From: Prochlorococcus sp. scB245a_520K10 | Lineage (GTDB): Bacteria > Cyanobacteriota > Cyanobacteriia > PCC-6307 > Cyanobiaceae | DNA length: 42,597 bases | Assembly: GCA_000634515.1 (NCBI GenBank) | Contig: JFNU01000169.1 | Location: 76,395-118,991 of the forward strand | Reading direction: 5' to 3' | In this document: positions 1 to 8,105 of the stretch, piece after piece | Position numbering within the stretch: the first letter of the stretch is position 1 | Layout: the number at the start of each line of letters is the position of its first letter | Notes under the pieces: model-generated | The model's input: the letters and a program-made list of their open reading frames with translations, nothing else | Told to the model about the DNA's origin: nothing | Databases searched by the model: none | Position numbers and translations under genes: made by a program

Positions 1-130
1 CAAATTCTGACAGATCATCTACATCAGATACGTCTTTAGGTGCTTCTGCTGAAGAGATAAAGTTGTGAAGACGATCAGCTACGTCTTCAGTTTTTCCTGT
101 TGTAGTTGCGTAATAAATTCCTACAGTCAT
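1..130 (-). CDS. isiB: Flavodoxin (5' part only; gene runs off the left edge)
   Basis: Seen: the first 43 codons of a minus-strand gene starting with ATG at 130-128. The N-terminus reads MTVGIYYATTTGKTEDVADR. The T-T-T-G-K-T segment is the FMN-phosphate-binding loop of long-chain flavodoxins, directly after the first beta strand. Known: flavodoxin is a soluble FMN electron carrier that replaces ferredoxin downstream of photosystem I, usually under iron limitation. The rest of the gene is outside the window, so length and the C-terminal flavin contacts cannot be checked. It is divergent from the peroxiredoxin-like gene at 275, sharing a 144-bp AT-rich upstream region. No convincing Fur box could be picked out by eye. 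Confidence 0.9.
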   Translation of the reverse strand, partial: MTVGIYYATTTGKTEDVADRLHNFISSAEAPKDVSDVDDLSEF

Positions 131-274
131 AACTTCAAAATGTTTACCTTAAAATAATAAAATCTAAAAACGTTAAATTAATTTCTTTAAAAACTTTTTC
201 ATGTAAAATTTTATACTAAATAAAGTAAGAAAAATTTTTTGAGAGCAATTTACCTAAAAAACATTTAAAACATC
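131..274. promoter_or_regulatory. Divergent intergenic region between isiB and the peroxiredoxin-like gene
   Basis: This 144-bp, very AT-rich stretch must hold promoters for both divergent genes. On the plus strand TATACT at 212-217 could be a -10 box. The same spot read on the minus strand gives TAGTATAAAAT, which could serve isiB. No clear -35 hexamer accompanies either, so the call is weak. A GAAG a few bases before the isiB ATG could act as a ribosome-binding site. Confidence 0.3.
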
Positions 275-1009
275 GTGACTGATAAGTTAAAAAAAGATAT
301 CCAGAATCTTGCTGAGAAATTTAATTTTGAAGGTGAGAAAAAATTTAAATTAATTGTTTTATTTGGATTATTAGGAGATTTTGATAGTTTTGAATATGCA
401 ATAAATTTAAAAAACTTTATCGATAATAATGAAGCTGAAAATTTAGATATTTTTGCCCTTGGTATTGGGAACCAAAATGGAAAAGAAAAGTTCTGTAACT
501 TCACTGGCTTTAGTAAAAACAATTTAATAGTTGTTTCTGATAACAAAATTCATAATAATTTAAAAGTTTCGAGAGGATTAGATATAGGTTTAGGAGGTTG
601 GATCAATATGCTATTAATGCTGTCTGGAATAAATTCTTTTAAAACAATAAAAGAAGTTTTTAGAGGTTATACAGGAGACCGTAAAGCAAAGCAAATCTAT
701 TCAGAAGTTGACAAGATTGACGTTCTTAAATTTGTAAAATTTTCAGGAAATAATTTTAAACAGGTTTTCGGGGATGGTTATTTAAGACCATTTGAATTGG
801 CAACGTTTAGATTGAATAATATGTACGAAATAATCCAAAATTGGGAGGATTACATTCTTCATGAAAAATACCTTCCTCAAAGAGGGGCTTCTTTTTTATT
901 AAATGATAAAAATCAAGTTATTTATAAATTTTTTTCGAGTGATGTACTTGGATATTCTTCAAATATGAGAGATCCTTTAGGATTTTTATCTAATTTAGTT
1001 AAAGAATAA
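275..1009 (+). CDS. Peroxiredoxin-like (AhpC/TSA, PRXL2-type) family protein
   Basis: A 244-residue protein starting with GTG. The middle part has the order seen in cyanobacterial peroxiredoxin-like 2 proteins: a strand with LGIGN near residue 65, a helix containing FCNFTGF near residue 75, then a short DN segment and a GLDIGLGG loop. These resemble the C-F-x-x-T-G-F and Y-x-x-L-G-L elements of that thioredoxin-fold family. The classic CxxC or peroxidatic TxxC motif is not visible, so peroxidase activity is uncertain. The family is of poorly defined redox function. The gene is divergent from flavodoxin, suggesting a photosynthetic redox context, and lies 15 bp upstream of the PQ-loop gene. 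Fold assignment is by recognised pattern only. Confidence 0.55.
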   Translation: MTDKLKKDIQNLAEKFNFEGEKKFKLIVLFGLLGDFDSFEYAINLKNFIDNNEAENLDIFALGIGNQNGKEKFCNFTGFSKNNLIVVSDNKIHNNLKVSRGLDIGLGGWINMLLMLSGINSFKTIKEVFRGYTGDRKAKQIYSEVDKIDVLKFVKFSGNNFKQVFGDGYLRPFELATFRLNNMYEIIQNWEDYILHEKYLPQRGASFLLNDKNQVIYKFFSSDVLGYSSNMRDPLGFLSNLVKE

Positions 1010-1024
1010 TTGTTAGAACATTTT

Positions 1025-1294
1025 ATGAATATAGAAATATTCGGATATATTGCAGCGGTTTTAACAACAGCTGCATTTCTTCCTCAATTGATCAAAACTT
1101 TAAAAACAAAAAAGGCAGATGATGTGTCTTTGATAACTCTAATTATGTTTATTATCGGGGTTTTGAGTTGGATTATTTACGGTTATAAAATTTCGTCAAT
1201 CCCAATATTAATAGCTAATTTAATAACATTAATTTTAAATCTTTTGATATTAATTTCAAAAATATATTTTTCAAAAAGCTATAGTCAAAGATAA
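1025..1294 (+). CDS. SemiSWEET-type PQ-loop membrane protein
   Basis: An 89-residue protein with three predicted membrane helices (about residues 3-22, 38-57 and 61-83). The first helix ends in FLPQL, the proline-glutamine PQ-loop motif, followed by the basic segment KTLKTKKADDVS. This is the layout of bacterial SemiSWEET proteins, which work as dimers and move sugars or other small molecules across the inner membrane. The ATG at 1025 is chosen because it opens directly before the first helix. An upstream in-frame TTG at 1010 would add five residues. It lies 15 bp after the peroxiredoxin-like gene and may be co-transcribed. The substrate is unknown. Confidence 0.75.
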   Translation: MNIEIFGYIAAVLTTAAFLPQLIKTLKTKKADDVSLITLIMFIIGVLSWIIYGYKISSIPILIANLITLILNLLILISKIYFSKSYSQR

Positions 1295-1366
1295 TCATTC
1301 TAATAGTGTTAAATTACCAATACATTATTTAAATCTTGATTATTATAAGTTTAAATTTTTCTTATC

Positions 1367-1591
1367 TTGAAAACTTCAAAATGCTGGGTTTGGTTCAAAG
1401 GTAGCCTTAATAACAGTGGTTATTGGAAAGAAGGTTTTACTTGTACTTTTGATGAGAAACCAGGAGTATTTATAGAAAGTCCTGCTTACGTATCTTGTAG
1501 AGTTCCAAACTGGCGAGTCTTAACTAAAGAACCAGAAGATTTAAATAAATCTCCGATAATTCCTGATAATGCAATTTGGAAAATAATTTAA
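1367..1591 (+). CDS. Small conserved hypothetical protein
   Basis: A 74-residue ORF with a TTG start. It is rich in aromatic residues (CWVWF near residue 6, GYWKEGFTCTF near residue 18) and contains SCRVPNW and a C-terminal DNAIWKII. The composition is that of a small folded soluble protein with three cysteines and no membrane helix or signal peptide. I recognise the general look from marine picocyanobacterial genomes but know no function. Base composition and codon use match the surroundings. It stands alone between the PQ-loop gene and the AEC transporter, all on the plus strand. No ATG lies nearby in frame, so the TTG start is a best guess. Confidence 0.6.
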   Translation: MKTSKCWVWFKGSLNNSGYWKEGFTCTFDEKPGVFIESPAYVSCRVPNWRVLTKEPEDLNKSPIIPDNAIWKII

Positions 1592-1704
1592 ATTCTTCAT
1601 ACAAAATTAAATAACTTTTTTACTGCGCCCCAACAAGTTAATATTGCTTTATTAAATATTGAATTAATAACATCTACTCCCTTTTTATAAATATTATTCC
1701 TTTC

Positions 1705-2592
1705 TTGATTTTTGGATTTTTTCTTGGAAAAAAAAACCCAAAAATTTCTGAATATATTGCAAGGCCTCTAATAAGATTTGGCATTCCACTTAGTGTAATG
1801 GGCCTTTTATTAAAAGAGGGTATAGATATAAACCTCATTAAAAGTGCATTCTTAGCATTTTCCATAATTGGATTTTTAATAGTTCTAATAAATATATGCC
1901 CAATTTTTAAAAAAAGACTTCCAAATTACACCTTGCAGCTGGCTGGACTAATAGGAAATACATCTTTTCTTGGGATACCAATTGCAATGGCACTTCTCCC
2001 TTCTAAAACAATCAACTTTACTATAGGATTTGACTTGGGAACAACACTATTTGCTTGGATATTTGGGCCTTTTTTTCTTCAAGAAAAATCTTTAGACAAT
2101 AATATTCCACATATCAAAGGATTACTAAATGCCTTGATAAATAGTCCTGCCTCAAGGGGGATCATAGGAGTACTTTTGGCATACATTTTTCAAATAGATG
2201 AGATATTAGGCAATTTTCTTTGGATACCTGCAAGAATAGTTATTGCTCTAGCAATAATTATTGTGGGAACAAGACTTGGATTAATAACTAATCAAAAGGG
2301 TAAATTTTTTGATCTTGATGAAGAAATTAAATTCTCAATTTTATTAAAGTTATTTATTCTCCCTTTTATAATTTTTTTAGTAAGCAAGTTATTAGATTTT
2401 GACTTCAATCAATCAACAGCAGTAATTCTTCAAGCAGGTACACCAACAGCAATATCAACAATTTTAATGGCAGAGGCATATAGAATAAAACAAAAAATTG
2501 CTTCTAAAATACTTTTTACTACAACTTTAATTTCAATAGTTACAATTCCTCTTTTAAAGGTATTTATAAATATATTTAATCAAACAAACTAA
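1705..2592 (+). CDS. AEC (auxin efflux carrier) family permease; true start unclear
   Basis: At least 295 residues, with about ten hydrophobic segments in two halves. After the first segment comes a stretch with RPLIRFGIPLSVMGLL, the discontinuous helix typical of AEC/BASS-fold carriers. The second half has a matching QAGTPTAISTILMAEAY crossover segment near residue 240. Such proteins export organic anions across the inner membrane; the substrate is unknown here. Starting at the TTG (1705) cuts the first membrane helix in half. The frame is open back to a TGA at 1660-1662, and the extra codons read INNIYSLFINIIPF, which completes the helix but contains no ATG, GTG or TTG. A rare ATT start at 1663 is possible. 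Confidence 0.75.
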   Translation: MIFGFFLGKKNPKISEYIARPLIRFGIPLSVMGLLLKEGIDINLIKSAFLAFSIIGFLIVLINICPIFKKRLPNYTLQLAGLIGNTSFLGIPIAMALLPSKTINFTIGFDLGTTLFAWIFGPFFLQEKSLDNNIPHIKGLLNALINSPASRGIIGVLLAYIFQIDEILGNFLWIPARIVIALAIIIVGTRLGLITNQKGKFFDLDEEIKFSILLKLFILPFIIFLVSKLLDFDFNQSTAVILQAGTPTAISTILMAEAYRIKQKIASKILFTTTLISIVTIPLLKVFINIFNQTN

Positions 2593-2668
2593 GAATGAAA
2601 CATGCACGATTAATCTGAATTGTAAACATTATGTCCGGAAAACTACATAATGTCTTAAGATTTAGGTT

Positions 2669-2920
2669 ATGAAGCAAGCAAACCCAGGAAATGAATATAT
2701 TCCTTTAGATATTAGGATTTCTGTGAGGAGAGATACTTTAAAGCTCATCGCAGAGATGGCGCAAGATATGGGAATAAGCATTAATGAAGTTTTTAGTTTT
2801 TTAGCTGAAGATTCTGTCGTTGATCTAGAATTACTCGAAGATTTGAATCGGATTGAAATCCCCAATAAATGCAGCCTTGATGATCTAAAAAACGAGCTCC
2901 TAAAAAAAAGGCTTTGTTAA
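2669..2920 (+). CDS. Small ribbon-helix-helix-like protein
   Basis: An 83-residue protein with ATG start. Residues about 10-45 read as a short strand (IRISVRRDTL), a helix (KLIAEMAQD), a turn (MGISINE) and a second helix (VFSFLAED). That order, with G-I-S-x-N-E between the helices, is typical of CopG/Arc-type ribbon-helix-helix DNA-binding proteins. The C-terminal half is acidic and then basic (NELLKKRLC). Known RHH proteins are dimeric repressors, often autoregulated or part of toxin-antitoxin pairs, but no toxin-like partner is visible beside it. Its stop overlaps the stop of the convergent GT39 gene by 4 bp. DNA binding is inferred from pattern alone. Confidence 0.6.
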   Translation: MKQANPGNEYIPLDIRISVRRDTLKLIAEMAQDMGISINEVFSFLAEDSVVDLELLEDLNRIEIPNKCSLDDLKNELLKKRLC

Positions 2921-4722
2921 AATTTCTCAACCTGTCTATTCTTCCAGTTAGATTTATACCCATTATTAATTAAAAATTCTGAATATTCGTTCAAATCTTT
3001 TTTATTTATTCGCCACAAGTTATAGATTCCATATTTTCCCAATTTTTCATGATTAATATTTGACCAATGCGATTCTTGGGAAGAATAATCATCTATAACT
3101 ATCAATAAAGATTTGTATTGATAATCAGGCTCATCATTATAATTTTTTCTTCTATCATTATTTAGTCTTTCTTTCAGGTTAATTAATCCTTCTTGGGTGT
3201 TAGGTTCATAAAAAACTATTTGTCGAGAATAATAATGTAAAGATGGTTTTCTTATCCCAATCATTGCTAAAGTTTCCTTCCCTTCGCGAGTATCTAAAAT
3301 TAATTTTGAGATATTCCTTAAAGGTAATTGCCTTGAAGTATCTGCTAATTTTCTGATTGGAGACATCAAAAAATATTGACCAATAATAAGTACAATTTGG
3401 AGATAAAGAAATATATTTTTGGATTTTAAAGAAAATAGAATTATTGCAAAAAGTGTGAACAAAGAGAAGAACAATTTGGCTTTAAAAATTATTCCAGAGC
3501 TTAATAATTTAGATGCAAGATTAGGCATCTCAGGATCATTTATTGAACCCAACCAAATATTTGAAAAAAAGAATGCTATTGAAACTCCGAAAAAAATAAA
3601 AATATTAAAAATCCATAAATATACATAAGTTTTATTTGTATTTTTTAAGCTTATAAAGCTATTACTGATTAATAACGCCGCTGCTGGAATTCCTGGCAAC
3701 CAATAGCTTGGCAGTTTCGTTGCAGAAATACTAAAGAAAATTAAAACTGCTGATAGCCAGCATAGAGAATATGTATAAAGGCTATCAGGGACACCACAAC
3801 TCTTTTTTAAGCTTTTCAAGAACTCCCTAAAGGTTATAAATATTCCGTGATACAAAAAAGGGGTAAATGGTAACGAAGCCAAAATCATTATGTAAAGAAA
3901 AAACCATATTGGTTCTGAATGATTATTAACAACAGATGTATATCTTTGGAAATTATGATAGCCAAAAAAATTGTCCCAAAAAGGCTTTCCTTCTTTTAAT
4001 AATTCTAAGACATACCATGGAACACTTATTAGGATTGTTATTAAAAAACCTTTCTTAGGGTTTATCTTGTAAAGCAAACTTCTCCAATCTTTCTGAATAA
4101 TTAAAAAAAATGTGATCGTCAATGTTGCTAAAACAAATGCAACAGGTCCCTTAGTTAAAATTGCAAAACCCAAAAATGCCCATGCTGCAATACATTTATC
4201 ATTATTTTCACTTGCCATTCGTCTCCAAAATAAAAGGAGACTGATCCCTAAAGTTCCCGTCAAAAGAGCATCACTTACAGCAGTTCGACTCCAGATAATT
4301 ATTAAAGGAGATAAAGCGAAGCCTAGTGATCCCGCTATTGGAGTAAAAAATTGCTTATCACCTTTCTGCGGCCAACAAAACAACGTATCTGCAATCATCA
4401 ACATTAAAAATAGTGATCCCAAAGATGAAGGTAGTCTTGCAGAGAGAGTCCCTAAACTATCCCAAATCTCAATTTTCGGTAATGAGTAAAAAAAACCCAT
4501 TAGCCAATAAATTAGTGGAGGTTTATCAAAACGAAATATGCCATTAACTTTTGGAGTTAACCAATCACCAGATTCACTCATTGCTCTTGCTGCAGCTGCA
4601 AATAAAGGGGGCGTTTCATCCACCAATCCTGTTGTCCCTAAATCAAGCATAAATATAATGATCCCAAAGATTAAAACTATCAATAAAGTTGCAAGCCTTT
4701 TTTTTGAGTTAAGAAGAATCAT
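2917..4722 (-). CDS. GT39/ArnT-like polyprenyl-phosphate-sugar glycosyltransferase
   Basis: A 601-residue integral membrane protein with about 11-13 predicted helices and a soluble C-terminal part from roughly residue 480. After the first helix it has D35-E36 followed by PPLFAAAARAM and then FDKPPLIYW (residues 65-73). This is the catalytic first periplasmic loop of the PMT/ArnT (GT39/GT83) superfamily. Such enzymes move a sugar from a polyprenyl-phosphate donor onto lipid A, protein or glycan on the outer face of the inner membrane. It is the last gene of a minus-strand run: EamA transporter, GT4, then this gene 14 bp after the GT4 stop. The acceptor cannot be read from sequence. Confidence 0.85.
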   Translation of the reverse strand: MILLNSKKRLATLLIVLIFGIIIFMLDLGTTGLVDETPPLFAAAARAMSESGDWLTPKVNGIFRFDKPPLIYWLMGFFYSLPKIEIWDSLGTLSARLPSSLGSLFLMLMIADTLFCWPQKGDKQFFTPIAGSLGFALSPLIIIWSRTAVSDALLTGTLGISLLLFWRRMASENNDKCIAAWAFLGFAILTKGPVAFVLATLTITFFLIIQKDWRSLLYKINPKKGFLITILISVPWYVLELLKEGKPFWDNFFGYHNFQRYTSVVNNHSEPIWFFLYIMILASLPFTPFLYHGIFITFREFLKSLKKSCGVPDSLYTYSLCWLSAVLIFFSISATKLPSYWLPGIPAAALLISNSFISLKNTNKTYVYLWIFNIFIFFGVSIAFFFSNIWLGSINDPEMPNLASKLLSSGIIFKAKLFFSLFTLFAIILFSLKSKNIFLYLQIVLIIGQYFLMSPIRKLADTSRQLPLRNISKLILDTREGKETLAMIGIRKPSLHYYSRQIVFYEPNTQEGLINLKERLNNDRRKNYNDEPDYQYKSLLIVIDDYSSQESHWSNINHEKLGKYGIYNLWRINKKDLNEYSEFLINNGYKSNWKNRQVEKF

Positions 4723-4736
4723 TGACTAAATTATTT

Positions 4737-5813
4737 TTACTTATATTCATTAATTACCTTATTAAGCCAGTTCACAACCTTGTTAGCAAATATCTCTGTA
4801 GAAGCATTTTTTTCTACCCATTCTCTACATTTTTTACGCTTTATTTTTTCAATAATCTCTACATAAGAAAGCATGGTTTCTTTATCATCAGGATCCGCAA
4901 GATATCCTGTTTTACCATGCTGAATAATTTCACTAGGCCCTCCTCTTTTGTAAGCTATTACTGGTACCCCACAGGCTAAAGCTTCTACAATAACGTTTCC
5001 ATATGCTTCATTCCATTTCGGGGTATTTAGCAAAACCCTACATTTACCAAGTTCTTTTTGTAATTCATCTGTCGATAAAAACCCCATCCAATCTATAGTT
5101 CCTCGAGGATATGATTGTTCTATTTTTGAGGCGTAGTTCTCATCTTCTATGACCCCCCAAACTTTCAGTTTTTCTCCAAGTTCGCTTGCCACAAAAACTG
5201 CATCTTCTAAACCTTTTTCTGGAGCCACTCTTCCAACCCAACCCAATGGACCCTTAATAGATTCTTGAAAAATATAATTGTCTAATTTAAAACCATTCCC
5301 GATTATTGTTGGTTTTTTTATGAATGGATAATCATTGGCTTGTATTTTAGAATGAAAAGCAAAATTATATGGATATTTTGTATATACCTTTGAGATTAAA
5401 TTACTAATTACTAAGCTTTCAGAACCCATACTAATAAGATGGGCAATGGGGATATCTACATTTAATGTCATCCAAATAGGTAACCAATCATAAGACATGT
5501 TCAACAATACATCTGCTTTTTTGGCAATATCTAATCCTTTTTCAAGCATTCCTGCGAGAAGCGAATTGTCAGGAATACTGACAGGTGAATTGTAATTTTG
5601 ATGCTGCCAACTCACTTGATCTTCACCCTCTACAAAATGTAATTTTGCTTTTTCATTACTTTCGTATAATTTAGAATTTTTAGGAGCAATCACATCTACC
5701 GAGTGACCTAAAGAAAGTAAACCAGAAACTAAGGAATTTAAAGTTAATTCAACTCCTCCGCCTTTACCGCTTCCCAGGAAACCTATTGGAGTACTAATTA
5801 AAACTATTCGCAT
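4737..5813 (-). CDS. GT4-family glycosyltransferase (group 1)
   Basis: A 358-residue GT-B fold enzyme. The ATG at 5813 gives MRIVLISTPIGFLGSGKGGG, the standard first strand plus glycine-rich loop. An open extension up to 5918 exists but overlaps the upstream gene and lacks family resemblance. The donor-binding half contains GWVGRVAPEKGLEDA and, near residue 270, EAYGNVIVEALACGVPVIA with the E-x7-E motif of retaining GT4 enzymes. The N-terminal HSVDVIAPKNS also fits the family. It transfers a sugar from a nucleotide donor, probably to a lipid or polysaccharide acceptor at the inner membrane. It sits between the EamA transporter (28 bp upstream) and the GT39 gene, suggesting one glycan-modification operon. 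Confidence 0.88.
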   Translation of the reverse strand: MRIVLISTPIGFLGSGKGGGVELTLNSLVSGLLSLGHSVDVIAPKNSKLYESNEKAKLHFVEGEDQVSWQHQNYNSPVSIPDNSLLAGMLEKGLDIAKKADVLLNMSYDWLPIWMTLNVDIPIAHLISMGSESLVISNLISKVYTKYPYNFAFHSKIQANDYPFIKKPTIIGNGFKLDNYIFQESIKGPLGWVGRVAPEKGLEDAVFVASELGEKLKVWGVIEDENYASKIEQSYPRGTIDWMGFLSTDELQKELGKCRVLLNTPKWNEAYGNVIVEALACGVPVIAYKRGGPSEIIQHGKTGYLADPDDKETMLSYVEIIEKIKRKKCREWVEKNASTEIFANKVVNWLNKVINEYK

Positions 5814-5841
5814 TATTAGACTTTTTACACTCAGAGACTTA

Positions 5842-6783
5842 CTAAATAGTAGTGTCAGTAAATTTATTTTCCCATAATGACCTTCTCTGGCTAACAAAAA
5901 ATACCGAGATAAGAACAAAAACGACTCCTATCCATTGAATAATAGTTAGCCTCTCATCTAACCAAATGCCTCCACTTAAAAGAGCAAATACAGGTGTTAA
6001 AAAAGCAAGGGTACTAAATCCAGTTATTTCTTTATTATTTGCAAAGTAGAAAAACAATCCATAAGCTATGGCTCCTCCAAAGATACTTGCGAATGACATA
6101 AGACCCCAATCAAATATTGACCAATTTGGAATTATTTGAAAATTTGATTGTAAGCAATGCTTGATAATTAAGGGCACACTTCCTAAAACCATATGCCATC
6201 CAGTAACTGTAACTGGATCACTTTTAGTACACGTGAACCTTATTAAAATTGTTCCTAGTGCCATTGCCAGAGAAGCCGCAAGCATCCAAAGTTCTCCAAA
6301 GTTAAAGGTCACATCACTCATGGCCCTATCAGACATAAGCCACCAGTTTTCTAAAAATTCTTGAGGAACACCTAAAAATACAATTCCTCCCAAGCCAAAA
6401 AGTAAACCTAACCAACCTATTGGATTAATTAAATTTCCAAAAATTGCCCTTGCTAAAATTGCCACCAAAAGGGGTTGAGAATCAATTAATACAGACCCGA
6501 GACCTGCCCCAGTTTCTGCAATCCCATAAGTTAAAAACAACTGAAAAAAAGTAGCATCGACGATTGTAAAAACAAAAAACCACTTCAAATCACACTTGTA
6601 AATTTTTAAATCTCTTTTTAACAAATATGTTGTTATTAGAACAAGAATTCCTGCAGGGAGTAATCTCAAAGAAGCCACTAACTCAGGTCCAGCACTAGAT
6701 ACTAAAGGAGTCATAGCGGCCATTGAAGTCCCCCAAAGTGCGAAAGGGAGTATCATTAAAAACCAATTTAGGATTGAATTCAT
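5842..6783 (-). CDS. EamA (DMT superfamily) transporter
   Basis: A 313-residue protein with ten predicted membrane helices in two five-helix EamA repeats. The first repeat begins with FALWGTSMAAM and contains LRLLPAGILVL. The second contains WHMVLGSVPLI and ends with FLTPVFALLSGGIWLDERLT. These are standard positions for drug/metabolite exporters of the DMT superfamily, which move metabolites or nucleotide-linked substrates across the inner membrane. The substrate is unknown. It starts the minus-strand cluster with GT4 and GT39 genes, so a role related to glycan precursors is possible but not shown. Its start lies 52 bp from the divergent sppA start. Confidence 0.88.
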   Translation of the reverse strand: MNSILNWFLMILPFALWGTSMAAMTPLVSSAGPELVASLRLLPAGILVLITTYLLKRDLKIYKCDLKWFFVFTIVDATFFQLFLTYGIAETGAGLGSVLIDSQPLLVAILARAIFGNLINPIGWLGLLFGLGGIVFLGVPQEFLENWWLMSDRAMSDVTFNFGELWMLAASLAMALGTILIRFTCTKSDPVTVTGWHMVLGSVPLIIKHCLQSNFQIIPNWSIFDWGLMSFASIFGGAIAYGLFFYFANNKEITGFSTLAFLTPVFALLSGGIWLDERLTIIQWIGVVFVLISVFFVSQRRSLWENKFTDTTI

Positions 6784-6835
6784 TAGTTCTGCTGATAATC
6801 TTTTTAAAGTAGTTTTATGTTTTTACCTAAAAAGA

Positions 6836-7645
6836 ATGATTTGGCCTTTTAGACGAAAGTCAAAAAAAAGAATGGCTCGTATTTTAATTAATGAGCCTAT
6901 TACAAGTTCTACAAGAGTTTCTGTCCTTAAAGCTCTTAAACAAATAGAGGATAGAGAATTTCCTGCTTTAATCGTGAGAATTGATTCTCCAGGAGGTACT
7001 GTTGGGGATAGCCAAGAAATATATTCTGCCATTAAAAGACTAAAAGATAAGGGCTGTAAAGTCATAGCTAGTTTTGGAAACATTTCAGCATCTGGTGGTG
7101 TTTACATTGGTGTTGCATCTGACAAAATAGTTGCAAATCCCGGCACAATTACAGGGTCTATTGGAGTAATTATAAGGGGAAATAATTTATCTGAATTGTT
7201 AGACAAAATTGGCATAAAATTTGAGACTGTTAAAAGCGGTGTATTTAAAGATATACTTTCTCCAGATAAACCTTTAAGTGAGGAAGGTAGAAAACTACTT
7301 CAAGGCCTTATTGATGAAAGCTACAGACAATTTACAGAAGCTGTTGCTGAAGGGAGAAATTTACCTGTTGAAGAAGTAAGAAAATTTGCTGATGGAAGAA
7401 TTTTTACTGGCACGCAAGCAAAAGAATTAGGTCTTGTTGATGAAGTTGGAGATGAATTTGTTGCCAGGGAACTTGCTGCAAAAATGGTGAATATTGATCC
7501 TAAAATTGAGCCCTTAACATTTGGAAAGAAAAAAAAGAAAATACTTGGACTTATTCCAGGAGGTAAAATTATTCAAAAAGTTATCAACAATATCTTTTTT
7601 GAGATTGATTCATCTAATAAAATACTTTGGTTATATAAGCCCTAG
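6836..7645 (+). CDS. sppA: Short signal-peptide-peptidase-type S49 protease (SppA)
   Basis: A 269-residue S49 peptidase. Visible motifs are RIDSPGG (48-54), the nucleophile S86 in SASGGVY, TGSIGVI (106-112) and K138 in SGVFKDI. The 52-residue Ser-Lys spacing matches the catalytic dyad I recall for Bacillus SppA. Such proteases form membrane-associated rings that degrade leftover signal peptides and some proteins. This version begins MIWPFRRKSKKR and has no clear N-terminal membrane anchor, so it is the short single-domain form. It is divergent from the EamA transporter and ends 6 bp before aroH, with which it is probably co-transcribed. Confidence 0.92.
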   Translation: MIWPFRRKSKKRMARILINEPITSSTRVSVLKALKQIEDREFPALIVRIDSPGGTVGDSQEIYSAIKRLKDKGCKVIASFGNISASGGVYIGVASDKIVANPGTITGSIGVIIRGNNLSELLDKIGIKFETVKSGVFKDILSPDKPLSEEGRKLLQGLIDESYRQFTEAVAEGRNLPVEEVRKFADGRIFTGTQAKELGLVDEVGDEFVARELAAKMVNIDPKIEPLTFGKKKKKILGLIPGGKIIQKVINNIFFEIDSSNKILWLYKP

Positions 7646-7651
7646 ATCTAT

Positions 7652-8035
7652 ATGTACGAAAAAATGAAAGCTAATTATAAAATTACATTTATTCGAGGAG
7701 CCACAACAGCATCTGGGAATTCTGTTAAAGAAATTGAGGATGCCGTAGTTGAATTAATAGATGAATTAATTTCACGTAACAATCTAAGTAAAACAAACTT
7801 ATTATCAATAACGTTCACCGCAACAAAAGATTTAGATGCATGTTTCCCTGCTTCAATCGCAAGGAAATGTAACGGGCTTGATTCAGTAGCTTTTATTGAC
7901 TGTCAACAAATGTACGTATCTAACGATATAGATTTTTGTATAAGAATAATGGCACAAGTTTTATTACCGCCAAATAATCCAATAAAGCATCCTTATTTAA
8001 GAGGTGCTTCAAAATTAAGGACAGATAGATGTTAA
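7652..8035 (+). CDS. aroH: Chorismate mutase, AroH class
   Basis: A 127-residue protein of the trimeric AroH family, which turns chorismate into prephenate for Phe/Tyr synthesis in the cytoplasm. RGAT at 15-18 gives the first active-site arginine (Arg7 in Bacillus subtilis). R71 in ARKCNG matches Arg63, C84 matches Cys75 and R98 in CIRIM matches Arg90. From memory, Bacillus has CMQEMDV at the Cys75-Glu78 segment; here it is CQQMYV, one residue shorter and without the glutamate. This is odd because Glu78 binds the substrate hydroxyl. ATG at 7652 is used; an in-frame ATG follows four codons later. It is 6 bp after sppA. Confidence 0.88.
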   Translation: MYEKMKANYKITFIRGATTASGNSVKEIEDAVVELIDELISRNNLSKTNLLSITFTATKDLDACFPASIARKCNGLDSVAFIDCQQMYVSNDIDFCIRIMAQVLLPPNNPIKHPYLRGASKLRTDRC

Positions 8036-8105
8036 CCTTATTAAAACAATTTTCCACTTTAAATTTGGATAGACCTAATTAATCCTTTAGAAATTTATTT
8101 AATCA

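Noticed and set aside
4112..4489. A 125-codon plus-strand frame inside the GT39 gene
   Set aside because: It is antisense to a clear membrane glycosyltransferase and has no recognisable motif.
5814..5918. N-terminal extension of the GT4 glycosyltransferase
   Set aside because: It overlaps the EamA gene and adds 35 residues before a start that already matches the family N-terminus.
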